NCBI GenBank assembly: GCA_036785325.1 | Contig: JAXIVH010000008.1 | Span: forward strand, 12,276,418 to 12,340,417 | Reading direction: 5' to 3' | DNA: 64,000 nucleotides | Source: Urophycis tenuis | Taxonomy: Eukaryota > Chordata > Actinopteri > Gadiformes > Phycidae | Shown: piece after piece, positions 22,140-32,686 of the stretch | How the letters are laid out: every line of letters starts with the position of its first letter | How positions within the stretch are numbered: position 1 is the first letter of the stretch | The notes under the pieces: generated by a model | Seen by the model: the letters and a program-made list of their open reading frames with translations, nothing else | The model's database searches: none | Told to the model about the DNA's origin: nothing | Position numbers and translations under genes: made by a program

Positions 22140-22591
22140 TCATATGAAGTTCTTGTAAGTGATTTTAAAAATGTGAGTTTTGAGGAGTGATTTGAAAGAA
22201 TAAATGGACTTGGCCTCTCTAACGGAGGTGGGGAGATTGTTCCAGAGTGCAGGTGCAGCACAGCTGAAGGCCCGTCCTCCCATGGTGACTAGCCTGTAGC
22301 GAGGCTGTAGAAGGGTGGTGGAGTTAGAGGAGCGAAGGGTGCGTGTGGGCCGGGATACAGTGATGAGTTCTGAGAGATAGGATGGACTGCTGGAGTGGAT
22401 GGCTTGGTAAGCAAGTACAAGGACCTTGTAGTTAATATGTTGGCGGATGGGGAGCCAGTGTAGTTTGAAGAGCACAGGGGAGATGTGCTCACGGGGAGAG
22501 GTGTGGGTAAGGAGCCTAGCAGCACAGTTTTGGACATACTGCAGCCGGTTGATGGTCTTGTCCGTTGCTCCCACAAGAAGGGCGTTGCAGT
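22140..22591 (-). CDS. LINE reverse transcriptase C-terminus, beyond the hAT insertion
   Basis: In the same frame as the main part, this piece reads NALLVGATDKTINRLQYVQN, HWLPIRQHINYKVLVLAYQA and ends SLLKTHIFKITYKNFI. It is the normal C-terminal region of L2-type LINEs. The hAT insertion and its 8-bp target duplication separate it from the main part. The upstream extension of the open frame to 22748 is hAT sequence. Confidence 0.85.
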
Positions 22592-23345
22592 TAGTGATGG
22601 CGAGACGAAGCTTCATGAACCGTTGAAGCCTTTCGGCCAGATGTGTTGAAAAGTGGTTCATTTCTCGAGGCTTCGAGTGCACGCTAGTGACACCTACAGG
22701 GCAATAAAAATACAATATGCTGTAAAACCTGCACCAAAACAATAGCATCAGAATGTGTTATGTGGTCTGCGAAATATTTTATGTTAATGTAAATTAGCGG
22801 AAAAAGACAACTTCGTCTTTCTGTGATATTTCTAACACAAAGTCAAAAATTAAAAAAAAATTAAACGACGTATTAGGTCAGAATTGAACGCGGGTCGCCG
22901 GATTACTTGCACATCACCCTACCCATACACCACTGTATCTTACGAGCAAAAAATTTAACAACACTTATTTATCTCATTGGATATTGTATTATTGGGAGAA
23001 ATCAAATCAAAGTGCTCCCAAACAGGTGAAAACTTTCTCTTGTTCCTAGCTGGCTCCATCGCAAATAAATTCTTTAAGTACACAAATCACCGCAAAAACC
23101 ACTGCTCAACTCCGACTAACAAAAACCCACGAGTTCGTATCCAGATACGGGACATCTTTATGGAGTCGAAACATCCGGCAAAACTGAACCACATTTCAAA
23201 GCGGCGGAGCCAAACGAGGCTTCGAACGTCACGTGTGACGTCATCTCACCCATACAACACAAGCCTCGATACGGGGCTTTGCTGAAAAGGGCTTGACGTA
23301 CTCGATACGCGCTTCAAAGCCTCGGTATCATCCGTAACATCACTA
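22592..23345. mobile_element. Non-autonomous hAT element 1 (754 bp)
   Basis: The ends are TAGTGATGGCGAGACG and ...CGTAACATCACTA (inverted TAGTGATG). The target duplication is a perfect 8 bp, GTTGCAGT at 22584-22591 and 23346-23353. The internal sequence has no transposase. Its left end (TAGTGATGG..AGACGAAGCTTC) matches the right end of hAT element 2 at 45388 read in reverse, so both belong to one family. Confidence 0.93.
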
Positions 23346-26030
23346 GTTGCAGTAGTCCAAGCGGGAGGATATGAAAGCGTGGATGAGGCGCTCTGCAGCA
23401 GGTTGTGAGAGGTAACGGCGAATGCGAGCAATATTCCTCAGATGGAAAAAGGAGACTTTTGTGACCTGCTTGATGTGAGCCTCAAACGAGAGCTGGCTGT
23501 CAAGGTAGACTCCCAGGTTGCGAACCTGTGTTGAGGGGAGGACCTGGACGCCATCAATATCCAGAGAAAAATTAGCAAGCTGTTTTAGCGTGGTCTTGGT
23601 GCCAAGGAGGATCACCTCTGTTTTGCCACAGTTTAATTGGAGAAAGCTTAGTTGCATCCAGGCTTTGATATCCTGCAGGCAGCTGGCGAGGAGTGAGGTG
23701 GCTTTTTGAATGTTGCTGTTGGTGGTGGACACATATAGTTGTGTGTCATCAGCATAACAGTGGTAGCCAAGGCCGTATTTTCGGATGATGCTACCCAGTG
23801 GAAGCATGTAGATGGAGAAGAGCAACGGCCCAAGGACCGAGCCTTGTGGAACACCTTGGTGAATCATCATGCTTTCTGACATGCTGGACCCAATGGTGAC
23901 ATGATGGGAGCGGCCAGAGAGGTAGGAGCGAAACCATTCAAGAGCTGATCCAGTTAGGCCGAGGAGGTCCTTCATACGGTCCAGGAGGATGTTGTGGTTG
24001 ACCGTATCAAATGCTGCACTCAGGTCCAGGAGGATCAGGATGGAGTTAGCGCCAGAGTCAGCAGACAGCAGCAGGTCGTTGGTGACCCTCACTAAGGCCG
24101 TCTCAGTGCTGTGTCTTGCTCTGAATCCAGACTGGAAGGGTTCAAGAAGGTCTTGGTCAGTCAGGTGCTGTTGTAGCTGGCCGGAGACAACACGCTCTAG
24201 GACTTTGGCCAGGAAGGGGAGGTTGGAAATGGGCCTGAAGTTAGACAGCTCAGATGGGTTTGCACCTACTTTCTTGAGAACGGGTGTGACAGCTGCATGT
24301 TTGAGTTCATCTGGAACTATCCCGGTGCTGAGGGATGTATTGATGATGGCTGTGATGGAAGGCACCAAGGCAGGTAGGCAGATCTTGACCAAAGGTGTTG
24401 GGAGATGGTCAAGAGAGCAGGTGGTGTTCCTCATCTGGTTGGCCAATTCAGTCACAGCAGCTGTGTTGGTTGGAGCAAAGGTGGAGAGACCAGTGACTGG
24501 AAGGACAGGTGATGGCAGCTCCACAGCAGTGGGTGGCATGGAGAGAATTGTGTTATTAATGGAGTCAATTTTATCTTGGAAATAATGAAGAAAGTTGTTG
24601 CACTGCTCAGTGGAGGAGGTAACAGCAGTGTTGGCAGGTCGGAGGAACCGGTTCACTGTGGAGAACAGGACTCGTGAGTCCGTACTACTATTGATGAGAG
24701 TTGAGTAATAGGATGACTGGGCAGTGATTAAAGCTGTTTTGTAATCTTTTTGATGCTGCTCAAACATCTGGACATGGACTGTTAGACCGGTCTTCTTGTA
24801 CTGGCGTTCAAATTTTCTGCCTTTTATCTTGAGTGAGCGGAGCTCTTCATTATACCAAGGAGAGGATTTGAAGAAGGACACTGTGTGTTCCTTTAAAGGG
24901 GCTACTTCATCTAAGACAGAGACCAGGTATGAATTGAAGGTGGCAACAGAGTCAGTGGTGGGGAGGTTTGTAATGGTACTGGAGAGCAGGGTTGTGTCCA
25001 CAGATTTCAAATTCCTGAATTTAATTGTGCGTTTCATAGGGGTGGGGGGGCGGGGCATTTCCAGGTCACAGGTGATGAGGATGTGGTCACTTAGCCCAGA
25101 AACTGTGCCCTCAATGCTAGAGGGCTCCACCCCGGCAGTGCATATGAGGTCAAGCGTATGTCCTTTATTGTGGGTAGCAAAGTCAATGTGCTGCTTGAGG
25201 CCAAAGTTCTCAAGCAGAGAGGCCAGACTAGCAGAGGAACTGCATTCAGGACGGTCAACATGGATGTTTAGATCACCAAGGACAACCATGGCAGGACAGG
25301 TTGAGCTCAAAAGAGTCAGGAGCTCAGACAGCTCAGCAAAAAAAGCACTATTGGGCATAGGAGGAGGGCGATAGATCAACACTACCATGACTGAAATATG
25401 GCCAGATAGGATAAATGCCATGCATTCAAAGGAAGTGAGTGCTGGTATATCTGAGCTTTTCACACTGAAAACAGTATTATATATAACGGCAATTCCTCCT
25501 CCTGATCCAGTAGTGCGAGGGCAGGAGAGGTAGCTATAACCAGGCGGAGCACACTGGTTAAGAGCCAGGTATTCATTTGGTTTCTGGAATGTTTCAGTGA
25601 TGCAGAGAAAATCCAAATTCTTATCGGAAATGGTTTGGCCAAGTAATAATGATTTATTATTAATGGACCTGGCATTAAAAAGGCCCAATTTGATTAGTTT
25701 CATTGCAGGAGGGGAGCGGGTGATAACTGGAAAGGGACGCAGAAAGGCTGGTGTTATGCCACACTGTGTGTGTTTGCGTGAATGCTTTCTACTGTCACGC
25801 CGCTTAGTGCAGATAGAACAAATGAAGTTGTTCTCTGTAGCACAGAGGCGCCAGCGCGAGCTTCTATGTATGTATCTGTAACCGTGAGGTCTCCGGTAGA
25901 GAATGCCAGCCTCGTAACATTGTCGCAAAGCCTTCTGATTAAGGGAATCGGTTAGACATGCAGGCATAGCTTGTCTAACGCGGATAAGTTGAGTGAATGT
26001 ATATGTCGGCATATCGAGAGGAGAGGACAC
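23343..26030 (-). CDS. LINE endonuclease-reverse transcriptase, main part (895 codons)
   Basis: Residues 1-105 form a basic N-terminal region with Cys pairs (FICSICTKRRDSRKHSRKHT). Residues about 110-330 are an apurinic-type endonuclease (LGLFNARSINNK, LDFLCITETFQKPNE, VVLGDLNIHVDRPE, TVSGLSDHILITCD). Residues about 540-800 are the reverse transcriptase (SNFRPISNLPFLAKVLERVV, LLDLSAAFDTVNHNILLDRM, GVPQGSVLGPLLFSIYMLPL, YHCYADDTQLYVSTTNSN with the catalytic YADD). The stop at 23343-23345 is the first codon of the inserted hAT terminus. The last true LINE residues before it are LDYCN. The protein nicks target DNA and primes cDNA synthesis on it. Confidence 0.92.
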   Translation of the reverse strand: MSSPLDMPTYTFTQLIRVRQAMPACLTDSLNQKALRQCYEAGILYRRPHGYRYIHRSSRWRLCATENNFICSICTKRRDSRKHSRKHTQCGITPAFLRPFPVITRSPPAMKLIKLGLFNARSINNKSLLLGQTISDKNLDFLCITETFQKPNEYLALNQCAPPGYSYLSCPRTTGSGGGIAVIYNTVFSVKSSDIPALTSFECMAFILSGHISVMVVLIYRPPPMPNSAFFAELSELLTLLSSTCPAMVVLGDLNIHVDRPECSSSASLASLLENFGLKQHIDFATHNKGHTLDLICTAGVEPSSIEGTVSGLSDHILITCDLEMPRPPTPMKRTIKFRNLKSVDTTLLSSTITNLPTTDSVATFNSYLVSVLDEVAPLKEHTVSFFKSSPWYNEELRSLKIKGRKFERQYKKTGLTVHVQMFEQHQKDYKTALITAQSSYYSTLINSSTDSRVLFSTVNRFLRPANTAVTSSTEQCNNFLHYFQDKIDSINNTILSMPPTAVELPSPVLPVTGLSTFAPTNTAAVTELANQMRNTTCSLDHLPTPLVKICLPALVPSITAIINTSLSTGIVPDELKHAAVTPVLKKVGANPSELSNFRPISNLPFLAKVLERVVSGQLQQHLTDQDLLEPFQSGFRARHSTETALVRVTNDLLLSADSGANSILILLDLSAAFDTVNHNILLDRMKDLLGLTGSALEWFRSYLSGRSHHVTIGSSMSESMMIHQGVPQGSVLGPLLFSIYMLPLGSIIRKYGLGYHCYADDTQLYVSTTNSNIQKATSLLASCLQDIKAWMQLSFLQLNCGKTEVILLGTKTTLKQLANFSLDIDGVQVLPSTQVRNLGVYLDSQLSFEAHIKQVTKVSFFHLRNIARIRRYLSQPAAERLIHAFISSRLDYCN

Positions 26031-26379
26031 CGGCAGGTAGCTGAGTTAATGAGTTTAAAAAATAAAAAGATGAGCAGCTTCCCTGTGCGCTCTACAGGGA
26101 GAAAATACAATACAACGCGAAGCCAACTAAAAGAGCAGCCCCGAAATCAGCCAAATAGAAAATGTCCGTGGGCAAAAAAGGCTAGGGATCACGTAGGCCT
26201 ATGCAGTGGGAACAGTATCTCTAAGAAAAAAGAAAAATCGTCCATAAAAAGAAGAGGCATAGACCACGAAAAAGTTAGTAAAATCCAAACAAACAAACAA
26301 ACTTCTCTGTAGCGTCTGCCAACGCGGAAGCGGCTGCCAACGTGCGCCTGCGTACTCCGTGATTGGTCCTGCGTGAGAT

Positions 26380-27377
26380 ATGGATATGTCACATATACTT
26401 GAGAAGTTACCCATTCTTCAAGATGGAGCACATCCTTGGATTTCAAAGTTGGAAGAGATTATGGTGGGAACACAGCCTGCCATAGATATTAAGAGACTTT
26501 TGGCAAATATCCTTGGGGTTCCAGCCATGGAAGAGATTCTACAGGAAGTTGGACTTAATCGATATATGGGGACAGCTGTGAACAATTCAGAGTTGTTTGC
26601 TGTAAGTAGAGGTAGAGTGTGGAGAGGACTGAAAGAAACATTTCCAACAAATGTACATCCAGACAATATTCTTATCGAGCCACTGGGACAGGAAGAAAAC
26701 CTGAGGGCCTATGTGTCGAGAGCTCATCAAGTGTGGAGAAGTGTCACAGGGAATGACCCGGAAGGAAACCAAATGGAGCAGTCAATCTTGCGAGCCAAAA
26801 TACAGAAGGAGTACCAGTAAGGAGTAAACTGGCAGAAATGGTTGGTCTTGGAAGCATGGCAAAGGGCATTTATATGGACCATATAGCACATCAAGTAGAG
26901 CTATATGGGAAAAAGGAGCATGACCAGAAGGAGCAGGAACAAGAGAAAACTCATTCAAATTCAATTGGAAGATAACAAGAAGGAGGAGAAGCAGGCTGTA
27001 GTTATACAGAGTCAACCCGAACTAAATCAACCATTATTGGTCACAGCCAAACCAGGTTCAGTTTCAAATACCCTAGCCATCATCAGCAGCCCCCGTTGCA
27101 TACAGTCCACAGCCAACTTTTAGCCAACCGCAGATATGGAGAGGAAGAGGGCGAGGAAATCTAGGAAGAGGAGGAAATTTTTATCCAAATTTTCAACAGT
27201 CTCCAGAAGTATGCTACAATTGTGGAATGTTTGGCCATTTTTCTCATGAATGCAACATGCCAGGAGGAAATTTTAGAGGAATCTTCAGAGGAAACTTTAG
27301 ACGAGGATTCAGAGGCCAGCCAACGCCATCCCGGGGACCGGTGAACCCTAACAGGGGCCCGGAGGCAGGAATTTAGG
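26380..27377 (+). pseudogene. Retroviral Gag, capsid and nucleocapsid
   Basis: The frame 26380-26820 shows a retroviral capsid region (PLGQEENLRAYVSRAHQVWR, QMEQSILRAKIQKEYQ) that ends in a stop. The frame recovers in pieces through 26900-27123. A nucleocapsid follows with one CCHC knuckle (CYNCGMFGHFSHEC, about 27211-27252) and Arg/Gly repeats (FRGIFRGNFRRGFRGQ). Gag would assemble the particle and bind viral RNA. Frameshifts near 26820 and 27120 break this copy. Confidence 0.8.
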
Positions 27378-27378
27378 G

Positions 27379-27717
27379 GTGCCCAGAGAACTCAAAAGGG
27401 GGCTGGTAGTGTCAGGGCCTGAGCAAGATCCAACAATAATGGTGAAAGTAAATAATCGATCATTGGAAGAAATGGCAGATAGCGGAGCTCCTTTCACCTG
27501 TATTCGGCCTGAAGATGTTATACATCTCCCTTTGTCTGGTCAATTGATATGGACAATGGGGTTTGAGGGAGTTAAAAAGCTAATTCCTCTTACGGAACCA
27601 ATTGAGCTCTGCTATAAAAATCAGAAGACTATAATACCCATACTGGTATCAGAACACACACATATTGCACTTTTGGGAAGAGATGCTTTGTGTAGATTGA
27701 CTTGTACAATAAAGTGA
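27379..27717 (+). pseudogene. Retroviral protease region
   Basis: A retropepsin-like domain. The active-site motif reads MADSGAPFTCI at about residues 31-41, where the family usually has D-T/S-G-A; the family's second motif reads HIALLGRDALCRL (about residues 93-105). In this family the domain works as a dimer to mature Gag and Pol. The frame ends right after the domain, and the following pol sequence is degraded. The Asp-Ser-Gly form is a known functional variant, so the active site is not necessarily dead. Confidence 0.75.
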
Positions 27718-27719
27718 AC

Positions 27720-29300
27720 GCCGGATGGCTGTCGGGTGGAAGTGCCAAAATATATTGCTCGCCAACTATTGATGACAACTGAGGGAGAAGTTTACTGTAA
27801 CAAACATGCCTGATGGGTGTGCCTCTTTACATTGCACACTCAAGTATTTCAAGAATGCTGCCCAATCAGATTCTGAGGACTGGTTAATTCACCAACCAAA
27901 GCAAGTTCAACTTAGTGCATGCAGTGTTCCACTTAGCATAGAAAGTCAGAGGTTGTTTGGGTTCACATACAAAAGACAGTTCTATGAGTATAAGCATGGA
28001 TAAGTTTGGTTTGAAATGTGCTTGGGACAGAGACGCATTCGGAAGTGCATTTTCAGAAGAGCTGGGTACAATGACAGGCATTCATTTTTTTCCCTCTTTC
28101 GCGCAGGTCATGTTAATTAATAAAAATGTATACAAAAATGTGATGATGACACACACACACACATACACACAAACACACACAGACGCGATGTCTTGACTAT
28201 GCTCACGCACAGAGCTCTAATAATTTTCATTGGATAATGTGATTCAGATAGGTGCAGTTTATGGCCGTGTCTACCTGCTGAATGTAACCGCTGTGAAACA
28301 ATCGGGAAATAACGTTTCATTTCTCTGATTAATGGCTTTATCGAGACCGGCGCTCGCTCTCTGTTATTGTTACTCTATGTCTCTCTACCAAAGTGCTCTC
28401 TCTCTCCGTCTCTCTCTCGTCATCGGACACAAATCAAATTAAATGTTTTTTCTATTTTGTGTAAATTAGGTTAATGCTTTTGTGTTTTCTTGTTTCTTGT
28501 GGTTTCTTGTGTCTCACAAAACGAGGCATTTTAAAGTTTGTAAGTACACCAGGAGTTTATTTAAAAGAGCACTTTTCTGATAGCTTCAACTAGCTGTTGC
28601 TAAGGCTACCGCTGCGTCGACGTCTCTTCCGTCTTTCCGGATAAGTTCGTAAAATCCTCTTCAAAACTCACAAGTGTAAGGAAAAAGTTAGTGAATTCAA
28701 CACTCCATCTAATTTCAAGTATTCAATTATTCCAGTTGTCAATACATTTCGATGGAGTGTTGAATTCACTAACCTTTTCCTTACACATGTGAGTTTTGAA
28801 GAGGACTTTTACGAACTTATCCGGAAAGACGGAAGAGACGTCGACGCAGAGGTAGCCTTAGCAACAGCTAGTTCCCCTAGCCTTGTTTTGTGAGTACAGA
28901 CCATATATGTACTACTACAGAAGTTGGGTAACAATCCATGCATTATAGTGGGGTAATTTACGAGATATACACAGTGTACCGGGCACTCCAATACTAAGCC
29001 ACTCCAATATTCGGCTTATACCCCTAAACTTGATAAATATTGACCGTCGCTAAAAATGCATCTGAGGGGGTATTTGGCTGGATTATTGCTGGAAATTACC
29101 TCAGGGTGAATTTTACTCCGAACCATCACTTTAATGACGCAGTGGTGAAAGACACCGGTGCGAGTCCCACACGGGGGATTCTTTCATAAAAAGTGGTGGG
29201 TACAAAATGACTCGTGACGAAAACTGGTAGGTACGCGTCCCCACCGTCCCCCCCGTATTCTACGCGCCTGAGTATAAGAGATTGCCACAGGGATACAAAC
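27720..29300 (+). other. Degraded retroviral pol, microsatellite and foldback
   Basis: The RT/RNase H region expected here is not recognisable apart from short weak stretches before 28100. The span holds a (CA)n tract at 28148-28190, a pyrimidine-rich stretch (about 28390-28430) and the foldback at 28513-28894. No intact gene is seen. Confidence 0.6.
28513..28894. repeat. Foldback (long inverted repeat) element
   Basis: Outer ends ctcacaaaacgaggc (28513-28527) and gccttgttttgtgag (28880-28894) are inverted copies. The inner arms, about 28589-28713 and 28752-28872, are nearly perfect inverted repeats ('ttgctaaggctaccgctgcg' against 'cgcagaggtagccttagcaa') around a loop of about 38 bp. Transcription would give a long hairpin RNA. 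No protein is encoded. Confidence 0.88.
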
Positions 29301-29549
29301 ACAGTCCTCACATTTTCAGTAAAGTATTGAAAATGATTTGGCAGGGATAGATCAGTTATTAAAAAGTATGGTCATTCAGTAAGGGATGACATTATCATTT
29401 GTTCATTAGATGAGGAAACATGCCATAAAAACTCTTGCTACAGATACTGGGAGAAAAGGGGCAAGGCCGGTCAAAAGAAGTTGCAGTATTGTCAGGAGAA
29501 TCGAGTTTATTGGGGTCAGACGATAACACAGGGACACAAAAGTATCTCT

Positions 29550-30260
29550 GACAGTCAGTGGGAAGCTACCTGTTAGCCTTGATGATCCAGGAAGCACATG
29601 GGTTAGCCCATGTTGCAAGGGGGGAAGTTAGAAGAAAAATCATAAAGGAATATGGATTTTGGGCACCATACGTGCTTGAAAAATTGATGACGCCATAGGT
29701 AGGTGCACAATCTGCCTGAAAAACAATGTTCGGAGGGGTGTGAAGGCTTTTCCTGGTCACATTCCAACTCCGAAGGGTCCTATGCGAGAATTGGTTGTAG
29801 ATTTTGTTGACATGATAAAACCAGTTGGCAGTGAGAGGTATATGCTAGTCGCCGTGGACGATGGCCGAAGGCTTGTCTAACCAAGCGAAAGGATGCTCAG
29901 TCAGGTTTTAATTAGTTCGAGTTTTTTAAGTTGCCAAGTTTTTGTGTAGAGAGGTCATAAGCAGGTGGGGACTTCCGGATCGGACATCCTTAGATAATGG
30001 TAAAGAGTTGAGGGATAAAACGGGGATAAAACGGTGAAAGTAAATTTGAAATTGGAAATTGATTTGGCAAAAAATGGGGATTAAACAGCGTCTTGGAGCA
30101 GTCTATCATCCACCAAGTCAAGGAATTTGTGAAAAAATTACTGGTGTCTTGGAAAATTGCATTGTTAAAATCTGCCAACATAGGGGTCTAAATTGGATAG
30201 CGGCGCTTCCGTTAGCATTAATGGCGTCGCTCAAGTGAGCTGCGTGATTTGCATATGACA
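29550..30260 (+). pseudogene. Retroviral integrase remnants
   Basis: Spread over three frames are the zinc-binding end (CTICL in a decayed frame near 29710), the first catalytic region (MRELVVDFVDMIKPVGSERY, about 29785-29845), the second Asp region (GLPDRTSLDNGKELRD, about 29968-30020) and the Glu region (VYHPPSQGICEKITGVLE, about 30098-30155). Stops and small indels lie between them. This identifies the pol 3' end of the endogenous retrovirus. No functional protein is possible. Confidence 0.78.
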
Positions 30261-31172
30261 CTGAATGAAACTTTGGGTAATGTGAAAGGATGCTACGTGA
30301 TGCTATGTGAATTTCTGTTTATGTTTACAGGTGTTAATCCACTGTTGATGTTTAATGACAGTTGTTTTTGCAAAGAGACTGCTGGGTGTTTTCTTTATAC
30401 TACTCCTAGAACGACATTGGAGAATGAGAGAGAGTGAGAGTGACCGGTTGTTCAGGGATCCCAAAGTTCTGAAGGGATTCTGATGCTGGACAATGGGAAC
30501 AATATTGGACGGCCTGGAACAAGGACACTGTGATAAAATGTCCACACTATTGACGACATTGAGACGACATTGAGAGTCGACGCTGCTGAGGAGCTGGATG
30601 TGTGACACGCAGTGTGATCTTATGATTTATCATACATGTTTTTGCTGTATTGGATGTTATTGTAATCTGTGACATTGAACATTTTCTAGCAGGTGTTTTT
30701 GTCCTTAGGTGAAGGCATTGGAACCTCAAATGTTTTCTTTTTCAGGGTGTAGGGAGAGCAGTGTTAGGCAGGGAGAATTCCAATGGAGGTTCCGATGCGT
30801 CGACTAGCCTGAAATTGGACATTGTTTTGATTTGATTTTTCTGAGGTATCCACATGTATTTGTTTTAGTCACGTTGTTATATACGTTTAAAATATTCCTT
30901 GTTTTGAATTGGTCTGGAGTACTAAAATGTGGTTGCCCAGGGCAGGGGGACCGTGAGAGAATTTCCTGTCTAGATTCATTGACGGAAATTTTGAAGTAAG
31001 ATGACTGCCTGACAGGTTACACTCTCACACTCCATAAAATTGCTGTATCTTTGAAGGTTGAGTGCTGTAGCAAGCACGTATACGAGGAACTGTTATTTTT
31101 GTCACAATAACAAACATGTAAACGTTATCCTTTTAGTTATTCGAGACTCGTCGAGCCTCGAAGGGGGGAATA
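30260..31172 (+). other. Retroviral 3' region, no recognisable envelope
   Basis: There is no frame longer than about 100 codons with retroviral envelope features (no signal peptide, furin site or fusion peptide seen). A polypurine tract (aaggggggaata, about 31161-31172) lies next to the 3' LTR. Confidence 0.6.
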
Positions 31173-31513
31173 TGTAGTGTATGGTCAGTTGGTCCATACT
31201 ATATAATGAGATGTAAGTTTCCGGTTAGCTGTTTACACTATATACAGGAGATGCATGTTTTTCTTGAGGTTGTTTGCGAGGAAGGGGAGTTTATGGTGTT
31301 ACAAGGTTGCCTGACTGTTAAGATAATTATCTGAGATGTAGTATTAAAACTGTGCATCGGGACAAGGCTGGCAGAGTGTTCTCAGGTGCCACAGAGGCTC
31401 TCTCAAGATTCAGACCTTTTTGACACTGTTCTACTTTGTAATAAACCCTTCATCGTACAAGTGGGACGTGTCTGCGGTGGTTTCTCCTTTCCTCAACACA
31501 TCAAGACACCACA
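31173..31513 (+). repeat. 3' LTR of the endogenous retrovirus
   Basis: TGTAGTGTATGG...ACACCACA, 341 bp, matching 12720-13090. It carries the shared 'ctttgtaataaacccttcat' stretch. It lacks the extra bases of the 5' copy near 12855-12905 but has 'gagatgtagtattaaaactg' near 31331. The LINE/L2 sequence starts at 31514. Confidence 0.9.
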
Positions 31514-32686
31514 TTCTGAATTCTGAGTTCAGCTTGATGACGTGGGGGCTACGGCACCAGACCGGAGCACAGTACTCGGCACTGGAAAACACCAGGGCGT
31601 CGGTGGAAATGCGCAGTGTCTCTGTGGAGGCTCCCCATGTGGTGCCGGCTAGACAATGTATCAGCGCGGCGCGGGAGGTTGTCTTTGCCTTGGCCTTATC
31701 CAGTTGTTGTCTGAATGACAGTATTCTGTCAAGCTTCACGCCAAGGTATGTGAGGAATCCAAGGCATGTGTTGTCCATCATGATATTCATCTCACGGGAT
31801 GCTTCTTTGTTGTAAAGGTAGAACATTGATGATAGTCTTGTCAGCACTCAGCTTGAGGCGTCAGTTCTGTCTCTCTTACCTGGGCAACTGGGGGTCAATC
31901 ACTGGGTTGAGACGCGCCAGGATAAGACGTTCGAGGAGCTTGTATGGAATGCAGAGCAATGAGATGGGCTGGTATCCCTTGGGGTCGTCACTTGACTTGT
32001 TTGGCTTCGGCAGGGCGATAGCCTTTGCACAGTGCCAGATCTTTGGCAGCTTTGAATGTTGGAGACATGTAGAGAGGAAAGAGCGCAGCCAGTTGCCTTC
32101 TTGCCTTGATGTTTAATGTACTCTGGGTGGATGCTTTCTACACCTGGTGCCTTACCGGTCTTCAGGCGTTGGTTTGCCTGTTTGATTTCTGGTGTTGTGA
32201 AATCAGTGGATAGGTTAGAATCGCATCCTGAGGCCCTGAACAGCTCATGGACTCTCGCTGATGTTGTTCTGGCAAAGTCCTTGTCCCTTAGGGAAGTGGC
32301 CATTACTTAGCAGGAGGGACATAATGCAGTTTGCGTTGATGGGGCACTGTGCTAGTTGTTGACCTTCCGGTCAGCTTGTTCAAGGTCTGCCATGCCCGGC
32401 GGCTGGAGTGGGTGAAGTCGATAGACTCTACAGTCTCTGTCCATCGTTGCTTCCGTTTCTCGTTTAGCCTGCAGAGTAGATCATCTGCTAGTTTGTCCCT
32501 GTCTTCGCTGGTTTGTGCTTCTGCATGGGAGCAGAGTAGGTCTTCACATTTGTCATCCCAGCAGGGAAGGTAGGCTTTGCGTATACCGCGTGGGATGTTC
32601 GGTGGTGGCCAGCATCATCTTGCAGTACGAGACGTAGGCATCATTTAGGTTGTTGCAGCAGCTGCCTTGTTCACTAGTGTTGTGAA
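31514..32686 (-). mobile_element. Decayed LINE, minus strand, copy B
   Basis: Nearly the same sequence as 7066-8218 of copy A, including 'gcgcagtgtctctgtggagg' and the peptide TTWGASTETLRISTDAL. Copy B retains about 100 bases missing from A near 31890-31950. It is cut on the left by the retroviral LTR and on the right by the start of a hAT element, exactly after 'actagtgttgtgaa', which continues uninterrupted in copy A at 8218. Confidence 0.85.

Larger units (their letters stand above)
22040..26370 (-). mobile_element. L2/CR1-group LINE, nearly full length, split by a hAT element
   Basis: A minus-strand LINE. Its 3' end is at about 22040, with (ATT)n on its own strand and the stretch 'cttgtatagcgcatttctag' (plus-strand reading), a common L2 terminus. 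Its 5' end is near 26370. A short repeat, agatat, flanks it on both sides (about 22036 and 26368) as a possible target duplication. The coding frame is open from 26030 to 23346 and resumes in the same frame at 22591-22140. The 754 bp between are a separate hAT insertion. No other stop is seen, so this LINE was probably young when it was broken. Confidence 0.88.

Noticed and set aside
23989..25374. Long plus-strand frames at 23989-24585 and 24796-25374
   Set aside because: Both are shadows of the minus-strand LINE frame, which carries all the endonuclease and RT motifs.
30249..30437. Possible retroviral envelope start
   Set aside because: A short hydrophobic stretch only; no signal peptidase context, furin site or transmembrane subunit follows before the 3' LTR.
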